From: JAHFOW01 sp964370795
Lineage (GTDB): Bacteria; Planctomycetota; Brocadiia; Brocadiales; Brocadiaceae
Assembly: GCA_964370795.1 (NCBI GenBank)
Contig: CAYJME010000208.1
Span: forward strand, 1-5,883
Direction of reading: 5' to 3'
Length of the DNA: 5,883 bases
Shown here: piece after piece, positions 1 through 4,813 of the stretch
How the letters are laid out: the number at the start of each line of letters is the position of its first letter
Position numbering within the stretch: position 1 is the stretch's first letter
Made by a program: the position numbers and the translations under genes
Notes under the pieces: model-generated
The model's database searches: none
Told to the model about the DNA's origin: nothing
What the model saw: only the letters and a program-made list of their open reading frames with translations

Positions 1-74
1 GCAAATACACCCGGTATAAACGCCAAAACCAAAAGGCTGACCGACAACCAGTTTAAAACCATAAAATTCTTCAC
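1..74 (-). CDS. N-terminal fragment of a secreted/periplasmic protein (signal peptide), product unknown
   Basis: The reading frame opens at a GTG (72-74) and runs off the left edge after 24 codons plus two bases (GC, hence Ala). The peptide MKNFMVLNWLSVSLLVLAFI followed by PGVF-A is a classic Sec signal: a Lys near the start, a hydrophobic core and a small residue at a plausible cleavage site. An AGGAGA ribosome binding site (83-88) lies 8 nt upstream, which fixes the start. It is the last visible gene of a minus-strand run modE - di-Mop - yezD. A periplasmic solute-binding protein (molybdate, tungstate or sulfate type) would fit that context, but no mature residue is visible, so this is a guess from neighbours. 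A second open frame beginning with TTG (92-94) overlaps this region, but lacks signal-peptide character. Real coding start: fairly sure. Function: unknown. Confidence 0.7.
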   Translation of the reverse strand, partial: MKNFMVLNWLSVSLLVLAFIPGVF

Positions 75-100
75 CGACTTTATCTCCTGTCAACTTTTAT

Positions 101-121
101 GCCTCCGGTTGTCTGGTCGGC
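101..121 (-). repeat. Copy A of a 21-bp structured element in the leader of the secreted-protein gene
   Basis: This copy matches the copy at 152-172 at 17 of 21 positions. As minus-strand RNA it starts GCC and ends GGC, which can pair; in the other copy the ends are ACC and GGU, so the outermost pair changes G-C to A-U together. Its core GACAACC..GACC is complementary, apart from one bulged base, to RNA from 39-49 inside the following coding region. It lies between yezD and the GTG start, and ends about 13 nt upstream of the AGGAGA site. A cis-acting RNA element or a protein-binding site are both possible. I do not recognise it as a named riboswitch. Confidence 0.55.
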
Positions 122-151
122 CCAAAATATTCAGTTAAAATATTTTCTTTT

Positions 152-172
152 ACCTGCGGTTGTCCGGTCGGT
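152..172 (-). repeat. Copy B of the 21-bp structured element
   Basis: This is the direct repeat of the element at 101-121, starting 51 bp from it. As minus-strand RNA it can form an inner CGG-ACAA-CCG hairpin and outer ACC/GGU pairs. In addition UUUACC (180-175) can pair with GGUAAA (154-149), partly using the same bases. It lies about 30 bp after the yezD stop codon, so it is transcribed with the cluster if yezD and the secreted-protein gene share an mRNA. Function is not known to me; it is reported because the repetition and pairing are directly visible. Confidence 0.5.
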
Positions 173-194
173 ATGGTAAACTTCCTCTGTCAGC

Positions 195-203
195 TCCTCC
201 TTT
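195..203 (-). other. Strong Shine-Dalgarno-like AAAGGAGGA with no usable start codon after it
   Basis: The sequence AAAGGAGGA begins immediately after the TAG of yezD. No ATG, GTG or TTG follows at 5-13 nt; the only near candidate is a CTG at 1 nt, which is too close. It may be part of the leader RNA structure of the downstream gene, a remnant of a lost gene, or chance. Confidence 0.3.
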
Positions 204-380
204 CTATCTGTATTTTTGTCCGTCTAAACGAATTTTTTCTGTCTTATCGATTTGAACAACATTACCGTCATGTATCGTTATTTGAATATACCCGTACTTA
301 ATACTTTTTATTGCACTTACCATTTCTAAAAGGAGTTGTTCCTCATCTTTATTCAATTCTATGACTTCCGACCTGCTCAT
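204..380 (-). CDS. yezD: YezD-family small protein (DUF2292)
   Basis: This 58-residue protein starts MSRSEVIELNKDEEQLLLEM, continues with an SIKYGYIQITIHDGNVVQID segment and then TEKIRL, and ends in a basic tail. The order helix, then I-x-Y-G-x-I-x-I-x-I-x-D-G-x-V-V-Q-I-D-x-T-E-K is the hallmark of the YezD/DUF2292 family, whose members are about 50-70 residues long. The family often sits beside sulfur or oxyanion assimilation genes; its biochemical role is unknown. There is no signal peptide or membrane segment, so it is probably cytoplasmic. The ATG lies 2 bp after the di-Mop stop codon, and AAAGGA (390-395) is 9 nt upstream of it, so the two genes are very likely co-transcribed and perhaps translationally coupled. 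Confidence 0.85.
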   Translation of the reverse strand: MSRSEVIELNKDEEQLLLEMVSAIKSIKYGYIQITIHDGNVVQIDKTEKIRLDGQKYR

Positions 381-382
381 AG

Positions 383-790
383 CTAAAATTCCTTTGATAA
401 TATCAATTCCGTTGATTTTACAATAGCCGTGACCTCATCGCCCTCACAAATATCCATTTCCCTTAATGAAGTATTGGTAATGAATGCGTGGAGCATATCC
501 CCCTGTGATTCGACAAAAACCTTGGATAATATATCTCCCTGGACGATCTGTCTTACAACGCCTTTTGCCTTGTTCCGTGCGCTTAGCATCCCGGAAAAAG
601 ATTTTGCAAGCATAATGTCGGTGCCTTTAATGAGCACATAAACGGTGTCACCAGCTAAAAGGCGCATATCCTCGCAGGATGCCCTCGTGATGATTACACT
701 CATGGGTATTTGCCTCCATAAGATCTGAACGTGGGCATGAATTTTTCCTGAATTTATATGGGTAATTGTTCCACAGAGTTTGTTTGCCAA
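383..790 (-). CDS. mop: Di-Mop (tandem TOBE) molybdate/tungstate-binding protein
   Basis: This 135-residue protein is two consecutive Mop/TOBE domains. Domain 1 (about residues 4-64) has LCGTI..INSGKI, an IT..S motif and GDTVYVLIKGTDIMLAK. Domain 2 (about 68-134) opens with the classic LSARNK-x-KG (69-77) and has VQGDI, ITNTS, GDEV and a final TAIVKSTELILSK. Such molbindins bind molybdate or tungstate at subunit interfaces and serve as cytoplasmic stores or sensors; the fold also forms the C-terminal half of E. coli ModE and of ModC. The TTG (788-790) is chosen because domain 1 is complete only from there, an in-frame TAA lies just upstream, and a weak AAGG (800-803) is 9 nt away. A much better ribosome site precedes ATG codon 30. 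The gene follows modE by 108 bp and is coupled to yezD. Family assignment is firm; storage versus sensing is inferred. Confidence 0.9.
   Translation of the reverse strand: MANKLCGTITHINSGKIHAHVQILWRQIPMSVIITRASCEDMRLLAGDTVYVLIKGTDIMLAKSFSGMLSARNKAKGVVRQIVQGDILSKVFVESQGDMLHAFITNTSLREMDICEGDEVTAIVKSTELILSKEF
713..717 (-). promoter_or_regulatory. Internal GGAGG ribosome binding site ahead of codon 30 (ATG) of the di-Mop gene
   Basis: GGAGG lies 9 nt upstream of an in-frame ATG at 701-703. It is stronger than the site before the TTG start. Initiation here would give a 106-residue product lacking the first strands of Mop domain 1 but keeping domain 2. It is either a coincidence of the codons for Trp-Arg-Gln or a second start. 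Confidence 0.35.
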
Positions 791-837
791 GTTCTGTTAC
801 CTTAAAATTTTAACAAATTTACCGCACGGGTGGGCAC

Positions 838-858
838 AGACGACCCGGCGGGTCGTCT
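838..858. repeat. Perfect 9-bp inverted repeat (hairpin) between modE and the di-Mop gene
   Basis: AGACGACCC (838-846), GGC, then GGGTCGTCT (850-858) is a perfect inverted repeat with a 3-nt loop. The surrounding segment (about 829-876) is richer in GC than the flanking genes and has GTGGGCA on one side and ATGGGCAGG on the other, as in dispersed intergenic repeat elements. No T-run follows on the minus strand, so it does not look like an intrinsic terminator for modE. It may stall exonucleases or adjust the modE to mop ratio in a shared transcript. Whether it is repeated elsewhere in the genome cannot be seen here. Confidence 0.55.
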
Positions 859-898
859 CTACGAAAATGGGCAGGGGGTATATTTATTTCCGCAGAAG

Positions 899-1237
899 TC
901 ATTTTCTATTCTCAAAAAACCGTTTAATCTCTTTTTCAACTAAAGCGGATACTTTATCGTTATATTTACGGTATCTCGATATGAGTTCTTTTGCTTCCGT
1001 GGTGATGACCGAGCCGCCACCGCCTTTTCCACCCGTAGTGACCTCCAATAATCTTACGCCCAACACCTTCTCCGTTGCCTTAATCTTTCCCCACGCCGCA
1101 CGGTATGACATACCCAATTTTTTTGCCGCCGCATTTAATGACCCAAGCTGATCCACTGCTTCCAGCAACATCTTGCGTCCTTCGGAAAAGGCAACGCCGT
1201 TATCTTGTTCAAACCATATCTTACATTTTACATTCAT
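899..1237 (-). CDS. modE: ModE-type transcriptional regulator, DNA-binding domain only
   Basis: This 112-residue protein is the winged helix-turn-helix half of ModE. Residues 20-55 carry the helix-turn-helix (LLEAVDQLGSLNAAAKKLGM then SYRAAWGKI). Residues 66-80 carry the wing signature EVTTGGKGGGGSVIT, which is diagnostic of ModE and its relatives. A helical tail (81-112) probably dimerises it. E. coli ModE is about 262 residues and has two Mop domains after this part; here the chain ends and a separate two-Mop protein is encoded next. Ligand sensing must therefore occur in trans, through the tail, or not at all. The ATG (1235-1237) has no Shine-Dalgarno sequence; the promoter geometry predicts a leader of only 3-4 nt. 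The operator overlapping its promoter suggests autoregulation. Identity is firm; the effector (molybdate, tungstate or another oxyanion) is inferred. Confidence 0.92.
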   Translation of the reverse strand: MNVKCKIWFEQDNGVAFSEGRKMLLEAVDQLGSLNAAAKKLGMSYRAAWGKIKATEKVLGVRLLEVTTGGKGGGGSVITTEAKELISRYRKYNDKVSALVEKEIKRFFENRK

Positions 1238-1255
1238 AATGCGTATCGTTATATC
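1227..1255 (+). promoter_or_regulatory. Candidate promoter for the Acr3-type permease gene
   Basis: TTTACA (1227-1232), 17 bp, then TATATC (1250-1255) points toward the permease. The -10 falls inside the left arm of the ModE-type palindrome, so bound ModE would block it. It would give a leader of about 125 nt before ATG 1388. A weaker alternative is TTGCAG (1299-1304), 17 bp, TATATC (1322-1327), which lies outside the palindrome. Confidence 0.4.
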
Positions 1256-1272
1256 ATAAGTGATATATCGAT
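1245..1272. promoter_or_regulatory. ModE-type operator (28-bp palindrome) between divergent modE and the permease gene
   Basis: The left arm ATCGTTATATCA (1245-1256), spacer TAAG and right arm TGATATATCGAT (1261-1272) form a palindrome with one mismatch in 12 paired positions. The CGTTATAT half-site at 1247-1254 and ATATATCG at 1263-1270 resemble the E. coli ModE box (CGTTATAT, spacer, then a similar inverted half-site). The palindrome starts 8 bp from the modE ATG, reaches the last base of its -35, covers its whole -10, and covers the -10 of the permease promoter candidate. Autorepression and co-control of the permease are inferred from this geometry. Confidence 0.75.
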
Positions 1273-1277
1273 GTCAA
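1248..1277 (-). promoter_or_regulatory. modE promoter (sigma-70 type)
   Basis: On the minus strand a perfect TTGACA (1277-1272) is followed after 18 bp by TATAAC (1253-1248). Transcription should begin near 1240-1241, only 3-4 nt before the modE ATG at 1237. This agrees with the lack of a Shine-Dalgarno sequence and suggests a nearly leaderless mRNA. The palindrome at 1245-1272 fills the spacer and covers the -10. Confidence 0.65.
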
Positions 1278-1387
1278 TAAAATATAAAAAAGTATTTCTT
1301 GCAGCTTCATGGAAGGCGTGGTATATCTTTTCTGAGGCTGATAAAATACCGTTTTATAACAGAATTGATGGTAGGGAAAATGATACT

Positions 1388-2575
1388 ATGGATGATATAA
1401 AGACAGAAAGAAAGCTTCATGTTTTTGAAAAATTCCTGACACTGTGGGTAATGCTTTGCATTGTTGCAGGGATTATTTTGGGTAAATTTGCGCCAGCAGT
1501 TGCAAAGTATTTAGACGGGATAGCGATTACGGTAAATGAAGCCCCTGTCGTTTCTATCCCTATTGCGGTGTGCCTTTTTTTTATGATGTATCCTATTATG
1601 GTAAAGATCGATTTTGCGGAAGTCTTAAAAGCGGGCAAATCAATAAAGCCTGTAGGTTTAACCCTTTTTGCCAACTGGGCAATTAAGCCATTTACCATGT
1701 ATGCTATCGCCTTATTTTTTCTGGGATATGTATTTACCCATTTTATAGGATCACATGCCCACGATTTTGTTAAACTTCCCCCCGGTGCGGATTGGGGAGT
1801 CGGTACCAGACATGGCGCAGGTTTGGTCGTAATGCATCACAGCGGCAAGATGCTTCTCATACCGTTGTGGAGAAGTTATCTTGCGGGCTGTATCCTCCTG
1901 GGAATTGCACCCTGCACGGCCATGGTGCTCGTTTGGGGTTATCTTGCACGAGGTAATGACGGACACACCCTTGTTATGGTGGCAATAAATTCTCTGTCAA
2001 TGCTTGTTTTGTATGGACCGCTTGGCGGGTTTTTACTCGGTGTTGGACGGCTGCCCGTACCGTGGCAGGCATTGGTACTTTCCATTGCAATATATGTGGC
2101 TCTCCCTCTTATCGCGGGATATTTTTCAAGAAAATGGATAATACAATCAAAAGGCAGGGTATGGTTTAATAAAAAATTTTTACCGGTGCTTACCCCGGTT
2201 TCAATTATTGCCTTGCTTGTTACCCTTGTTTTGCTTTTTTCATTCAAGGGAGAAATTATCCTAACCAGGCCGACTACCATCCTCTGGATAGCAATACCGT
2301 TATTTATTCAGACGAATCTTATTTTCTGGATCACGTACATCCTTGCTAAGGCATTTAAATTTACGTATGAGGATGCAGCCCCTTCGGCCATGATAGGCGC
2401 CAGCAATCATTTTGAAGTTGCAATTGCTACTTCAACAATGATTTTTGGGCTTGCCTCCGGCGCTTCACTTGCCACGGTCGTTGGTGTTTTGATAGAAGTA
2501 CCCACCATGTTATTTTTGGTTTACCTTTGCAAAAAGACAAGGAACTGGTTTATTCCAGAACGCATGGTTTCATAA
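1388..2575 (+). CDS. acr3: Acr3-family (ArsB/Acr3) oxyanion permease with a His-containing insertion
   Basis: This 395-residue integral membrane protein of about ten helices belongs to the bile acid/arsenite transporter superfamily. Family marks are FEKFLTLWVMLCIVAGIILG (13-32), MMYPIMVKIDF (66-76), LFANWAIKPF (93-102), LGIAPCTAMVLVW (171-183, Cys176), APSAMIGASN..FE (331-343) and TVVGVLIEVP (363-372, Glu370). The Cys and Glu match residues conserved in arsenite-exporting Acr3 proteins. Two oddities stand out. About residues 119-162 form an extra loop carrying H123, H125, H142, H150 and H151, where many Acr3 proteins have a short turn. VAINSL (198-203) replaces the usual VALND, so the Asp is Ser. 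ATG 1388 is chosen because family homology starts there and an AGGG (1373-1376) lies 11 nt upstream. Upstream in-frame starts (1271, or TTG 1205) would add non-homologous sequence across the operator or into modE. Arsenite efflux is the default call, but no ars genes are adjacent and ModE control hints at another oxyanion. Confidence 0.85.
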   Translation: MDDIKTERKLHVFEKFLTLWVMLCIVAGIILGKFAPAVAKYLDGIAITVNEAPVVSIPIAVCLFFMMYPIMVKIDFAEVLKAGKSIKPVGLTLFANWAIKPFTMYAIALFFLGYVFTHFIGSHAHDFVKLPPGADWGVGTRHGAGLVVMHHSGKMLLIPLWRSYLAGCILLGIAPCTAMVLVWGYLARGNDGHTLVMVAINSLSMLVLYGPLGGFLLGVGRLPVPWQALVLSIAIYVALPLIAGYFSRKWIIQSKGRVWFNKKFLPVLTPVSIIALLVTLVLLFSFKGEIILTRPTTILWIAIPLFIQTNLIFWITYILAKAFKFTYEDAAPSAMIGASNHFEVAIATSTMIFGLASGASLATVVGVLIEVPTMLFLVYLCKKTRNWFIPERMVS

Positions 2576-2596
2576 AGTTAAAAATTCCCTGGCGAA

Positions 2597-3922
2597 CTAT
2601 TCCTCCATCTCAAATTGCCCTTCTTTATGTTTGTATTTAGGCTGGTCGAGTTCTTGCATCCTGCGGACATATTCTCCATCAGTAATTCTGGTGTACCAGT
2701 GTCCCGTTGCGCGTGCCGTGTTTGTAATGGCAAGATAAAGTCCAATAATCAAGCCTGCGTAAAGCCCGTAGTGAATTTTTTTGCTGTCGCCGATGAGTTT
2801 CATATCCAGTGCCCCACTTGCCGGACAGGCATTGACACAATCGTAGCAGGCCAGGCATTCATGGGTCAGGACATGTTTCTTCTTATCGACAAGGATATAC
2901 GATGGGCATACCTTCGTGCATTTCCCACAATTAATGCACTTTGTCGTATCGCGTGTAATCCTCATCGGACTTATATAAGCCAGAATACCGAGCATCGCGC
3001 CATACGGGCAAAAATAACGGCACCAGTAGTTTTTATTGACAAGAGAAATGAGGAGAAACGATGAAACTACCGCTAATCCCACGCCTGACAAATTAAGGAA
3101 AAACTTTAACATCTTGACGTCTGCAACCCGAATAAAAGGAGCGCGGTTATAGATATCTTCCAGGAGCGCAAGAGGCATCTTTAAGATAATCATATAAATA
3201 AAAAATGCCAGAATAACGTATTTCCATGCCCGGGCAATTTTGTCGTTGACGCCATCCGACCAGTATTTCCGGGGAGCGACAAACGGGAGCGCCATCGCCA
3301 GGACATAGGCAGGGGTCAGATATCTGAAAATGGGCAATTGAAACGACTTCATGGTTATTACTTCCAGGATCAGGAGCGCAATAATGGGCGTGAAGACGAG
3401 ACTTAATCCCGTCGCTAACCGTGTGGGTATGTTTCTTATTAAATGAGAGGCTTTTTGGGGAAGTTTCTTTAAAAACCAGTCGCCAAAACGCCATTCCCAC
3501 TCAGAAATAGTGCCAATAGGACAAATCCATCCGCAGAAACCCCTCCTGAAAAAGATGGCGGTAATGAGTAATGTCCCAAAGATAACGAAGGCTGCCGGAT
3601 GGATGGTGTTTATTTTCCCTGTGCCAAAAAAGTACTTCGTCCCCATAAGGGCGCTGATGGGCAGGAATGATTCCACTCCGGGCGGTCTCGGCAGATAAAA
3701 TCCCGCTCCACCCGCTTCGCAATATTTAACAAAGGTATAGAATTGCCAGCCAATCACGAGCACTACGATAAAGAATGCAACTTGTACTGACCATCGCATC
3801 TTCTGTGAATTTAAAAAAGGCATTTTCTTTTTAATAGCCTTTTTGACCGTCGCCTTTTCATGTTCTCTGTAAAATTCCTTATTAGGCGCAGATGTAAAAC
3901 GCTGATGCTTTACTTCTTCCAA
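2597..3922 (-). CDS. NapH/NosR-like membrane polyferredoxin (two 4Fe-4S clusters)
   Basis: This 441-residue protein carries redox centres in a polytopic membrane frame. A basic N-terminus (1-44) precedes a helix at about 45-65. Further helices lie near 108-126, 170-190, 202-216, 234-254, 278-296 and 384-401. It has the paired FCGWICP (129-135) and CRYFCP (301-306) motifs typical of NapH, NosR and CcoG-type proteins. Two ferredoxin sites follow: C329-x2-C332-x2-C335-x3-C339-P and C356-x2-C359-x2-C362-x3-C366-P. Family members pass electrons from the quinone pool or cytoplasm toward periplasmic reductases. The TTG start is set by GGGAGG (3931-3936), 8 nt upstream. No nap, nos or nrf partner is visible, so its electron acceptor is unknown. 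It converges on the permease gene with 21 bp between stop codons and no clear terminator. The family call is firm; the pathway is open. Confidence 0.9.
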   Translation of the reverse strand: MEEVKHQRFTSAPNKEFYREHEKATVKKAIKKKMPFLNSQKMRWSVQVAFFIVVLVIGWQFYTFVKYCEAGGAGFYLPRPPGVESFLPISALMGTKYFFGTGKINTIHPAAFVIFGTLLITAIFFRRGFCGWICPIGTISEWEWRFGDWFLKKLPQKASHLIRNIPTRLATGLSLVFTPIIALLILEVITMKSFQLPIFRYLTPAYVLAMALPFVAPRKYWSDGVNDKIARAWKYVILAFFIYMIILKMPLALLEDIYNRAPFIRVADVKMLKFFLNLSGVGLAVVSSFLLISLVNKNYWCRYFCPYGAMLGILAYISPMRITRDTTKCINCGKCTKVCPSYILVDKKKHVLTHECLACYDCVNACPASGALDMKLIGDSKKIHYGLYAGLIIGLYLAITNTARATGHWYTRITDGEYVRRMQELDQPKYKHKEGQFEMEE

Positions 3923-3978
3923 GAAACAGACCTCCCTTATTCTATATTTTGGTATAAAAATAACTGTGGAAAAAACAT

Positions 3979-4368
3979 TTAAATTTTTTCCTGAAATATT
4001 TTTAACAAATTTTTCATTCCTGCAAAATATCCTGGTATTTCACTGTAGATAATTTGAGCAACTTCTTCTTTATAAGTGTGAGAAGTTTCATTTCTTCGAT
4101 CTGTCATTTTCAGGAATTTAACCGTTTCTTCTTCGGTCAATAAACCTAAAGAAAATATTTCTCTAAAACAAGACTTCGGGGAATTTGAGATAATACCTTC
4201 TTTTTCTTTGAGATATTCCTTTAAGAATTTCCATATAGCCTCAAATGTATATTCAAAACGTTGAATAGTAGCATCTCTTACAATGAGAGAAAAAGGCTGT
4301 TTTAGAATTTCCCCAATTGTATCAAGCGCTTTCACGGCGTCTTTGTACTTAAGTGTTAACCTTTCCAT
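3979..4368 (-). CDS. hepT: HepT-like HEPN toxin of a HEPN/MNT (type VII) toxin-antitoxin pair
   Basis: This 129-residue, mainly helical protein resembles the HI0074 / nucleotidyltransferase substrate-binding group of HEPN proteins. It shows ALDTIGEILKQPFSLIVRDA (14-33), then QRFEYTFEAIWKFLKEYL (36-53). R92-N-E-T-S-H97-T-Y99 matches the RX4HXY catalytic motif of HepT ribonucleases exactly; the Tyr is the residue AMPylated by the partner in the characterised Shewanella system. The ATG is preceded by AAGGA (4378-4382) at 9 nt, inside the end of the antitoxin gene, and the two genes overlap by 13 bases, so translation is probably coupled. The intact motif argues for a functional toxin. Some members of this family lack known toxicity, so activity is inferred. 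Confidence 0.87.
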   Translation of the reverse strand: MERLTLKYKDAVKALDTIGEILKQPFSLIVRDATIQRFEYTFEAIWKFLKEYLKEKEGIISNSPKSCFREIFSLGLLTEEETVKFLKMTDRRNETSHTYKEEVAQIIYSEIPGYFAGMKNLLKIFQEKI

Positions 4369-4658
4369 ACGACAACATCCTTCAATGCTTCTGTCCTAAA
4401 TGATTCCGAAACTTCCGAAAGATTTACTATTTCGACTTTATAGGGAATATTTAAGTCTTCTACCTTTTCTTTTAAGAGTGTAATTCTTTCTGCCCGAAGC
4501 TTACCCAAAGGAATAATTCCAATATCTACGTCTGAAAATCTATGATTGTCTCCCCTGGCGCGGGAACCAAAGAGAACTATTTTCACATCCTCATCTTTTA
4601 GTAATGTTATTACAATCTCTTTTAATTGAGATAAATATTCTTTTTCGATGGTTAACAT
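4356..4658 (-). CDS. mntA: MntA-like minimal nucleotidyltransferase antitoxin
   Basis: This 100-residue protein has the nucleotidyltransferase core VKIVLFGSRARGDNHRFSDV ending in D-I-G (25-47). G31-S32, ten residues, then D43-V-D45 fits the GSX10DXD motif of MntA antitoxins. The third acidic position appears as Glu in KVEIVNL rather than the commoner Asp. MntA neutralises HepT by transferring AMP to its active-site Tyr. ATG 4656-4658 gives the usual family length. A TTG two codons earlier (4662-4664) has a GAGAGAG 5 nt upstream and is a real alternative. The frame stays open up to a TTG at 4754, but that extension has no family resemblance and crosses a GC-rich hairpin. It lies first in the two-gene operon, antitoxin before toxin. 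Confidence 0.87.
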   Translation of the reverse strand: MLTIEKEYLSQLKEIVITLLKDEDVKIVLFGSRARGDNHRFSDVDIGIIPLGKLRAERITLLKEKVEDLNIPYKVEIVNLSEVSESFRTEALKDVVVWKG

Positions 4659-4704
4659 TTTCAATAGAACTCTCTCTATGGCAAAGAAGATGAAAACCGT
4701 GTTA

Positions 4705-4723
4705 CGGGGGAAGTCATCCCCCG
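4705..4723. repeat. GC-rich hairpin upstream of mntA
   Basis: CGGGGG (4705-4710), a 7-nt loop and CCCCCG (4718-4723) form a perfect 6-bp stem. It is 47 bp upstream of the mntA ATG and probably lies in its leader RNA. No T-run follows on either strand, so it is not a standard terminator. It stands out against AT-rich surroundings. Confidence 0.45.
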
Positions 4724-4813
4724 GATGGAATTGACGATACTCGTCAGTGAGCAAAAGCCGCTCGCTAGTAAAACGCTTGATTCAACATACGAGAAAGTTT
4801 AGAATGCTACATA

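Noticed and set aside
101..172. CRISPR array
   Set aside because: There are only two imperfect 21-bp copies, no third repeat and no cas genes.
100..180. Small peptide encoded through the 21-bp elements (frame reading PTGQP and PTRQP)
   Set aside because: The frame opens after a TGA and has no ATG, GTG or TTG before the repeats, ending in TAA at the second copy.
75..203. Molybdenum cofactor or SAM riboswitch in the leader
   Set aside because: The region does not show the consensus stems of these classes that I know. It is reported only as an unnamed structured repeat.
429..641. Plus-strand open frame opposite the di-Mop gene
   Set aside because: It is antisense to a well-supported coding region and shows no recognisable domain. 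The same applies to 780-1151 opposite modE.
1205..1387. N-terminal extension of the permease from an upstream TTG (1205) or ATG (1271)
   Set aside because: The added residues have no Acr3 resemblance, overlap modE or the operator and promoters, and lack a ribosome site. ATG 1388 begins where family homology begins.
1417..2280. Three minus-strand frames opposite the permease gene
   Set aside because: They are shadows of a clear membrane protein; none has a domain or ribosome site that I could recognise.
2540..2600. Bidirectional terminator between the convergent permease and polyferredoxin genes
   Set aside because: Only a CCAG / CTGG match separated by a long loop is present, with no stable stem or T-run.
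2615..3722. Frames in other registers across the polyferredoxin gene
   Set aside because: The polyferredoxin frame has all twelve motif cysteines and a strong ribosome site; the others have no family features.
4659..4754. Longer mntA from TTG 4754
   Set aside because: The extra 32 residues are unlike any nucleotidyltransferase and span the GC hairpin. The 100-residue form matches the family.
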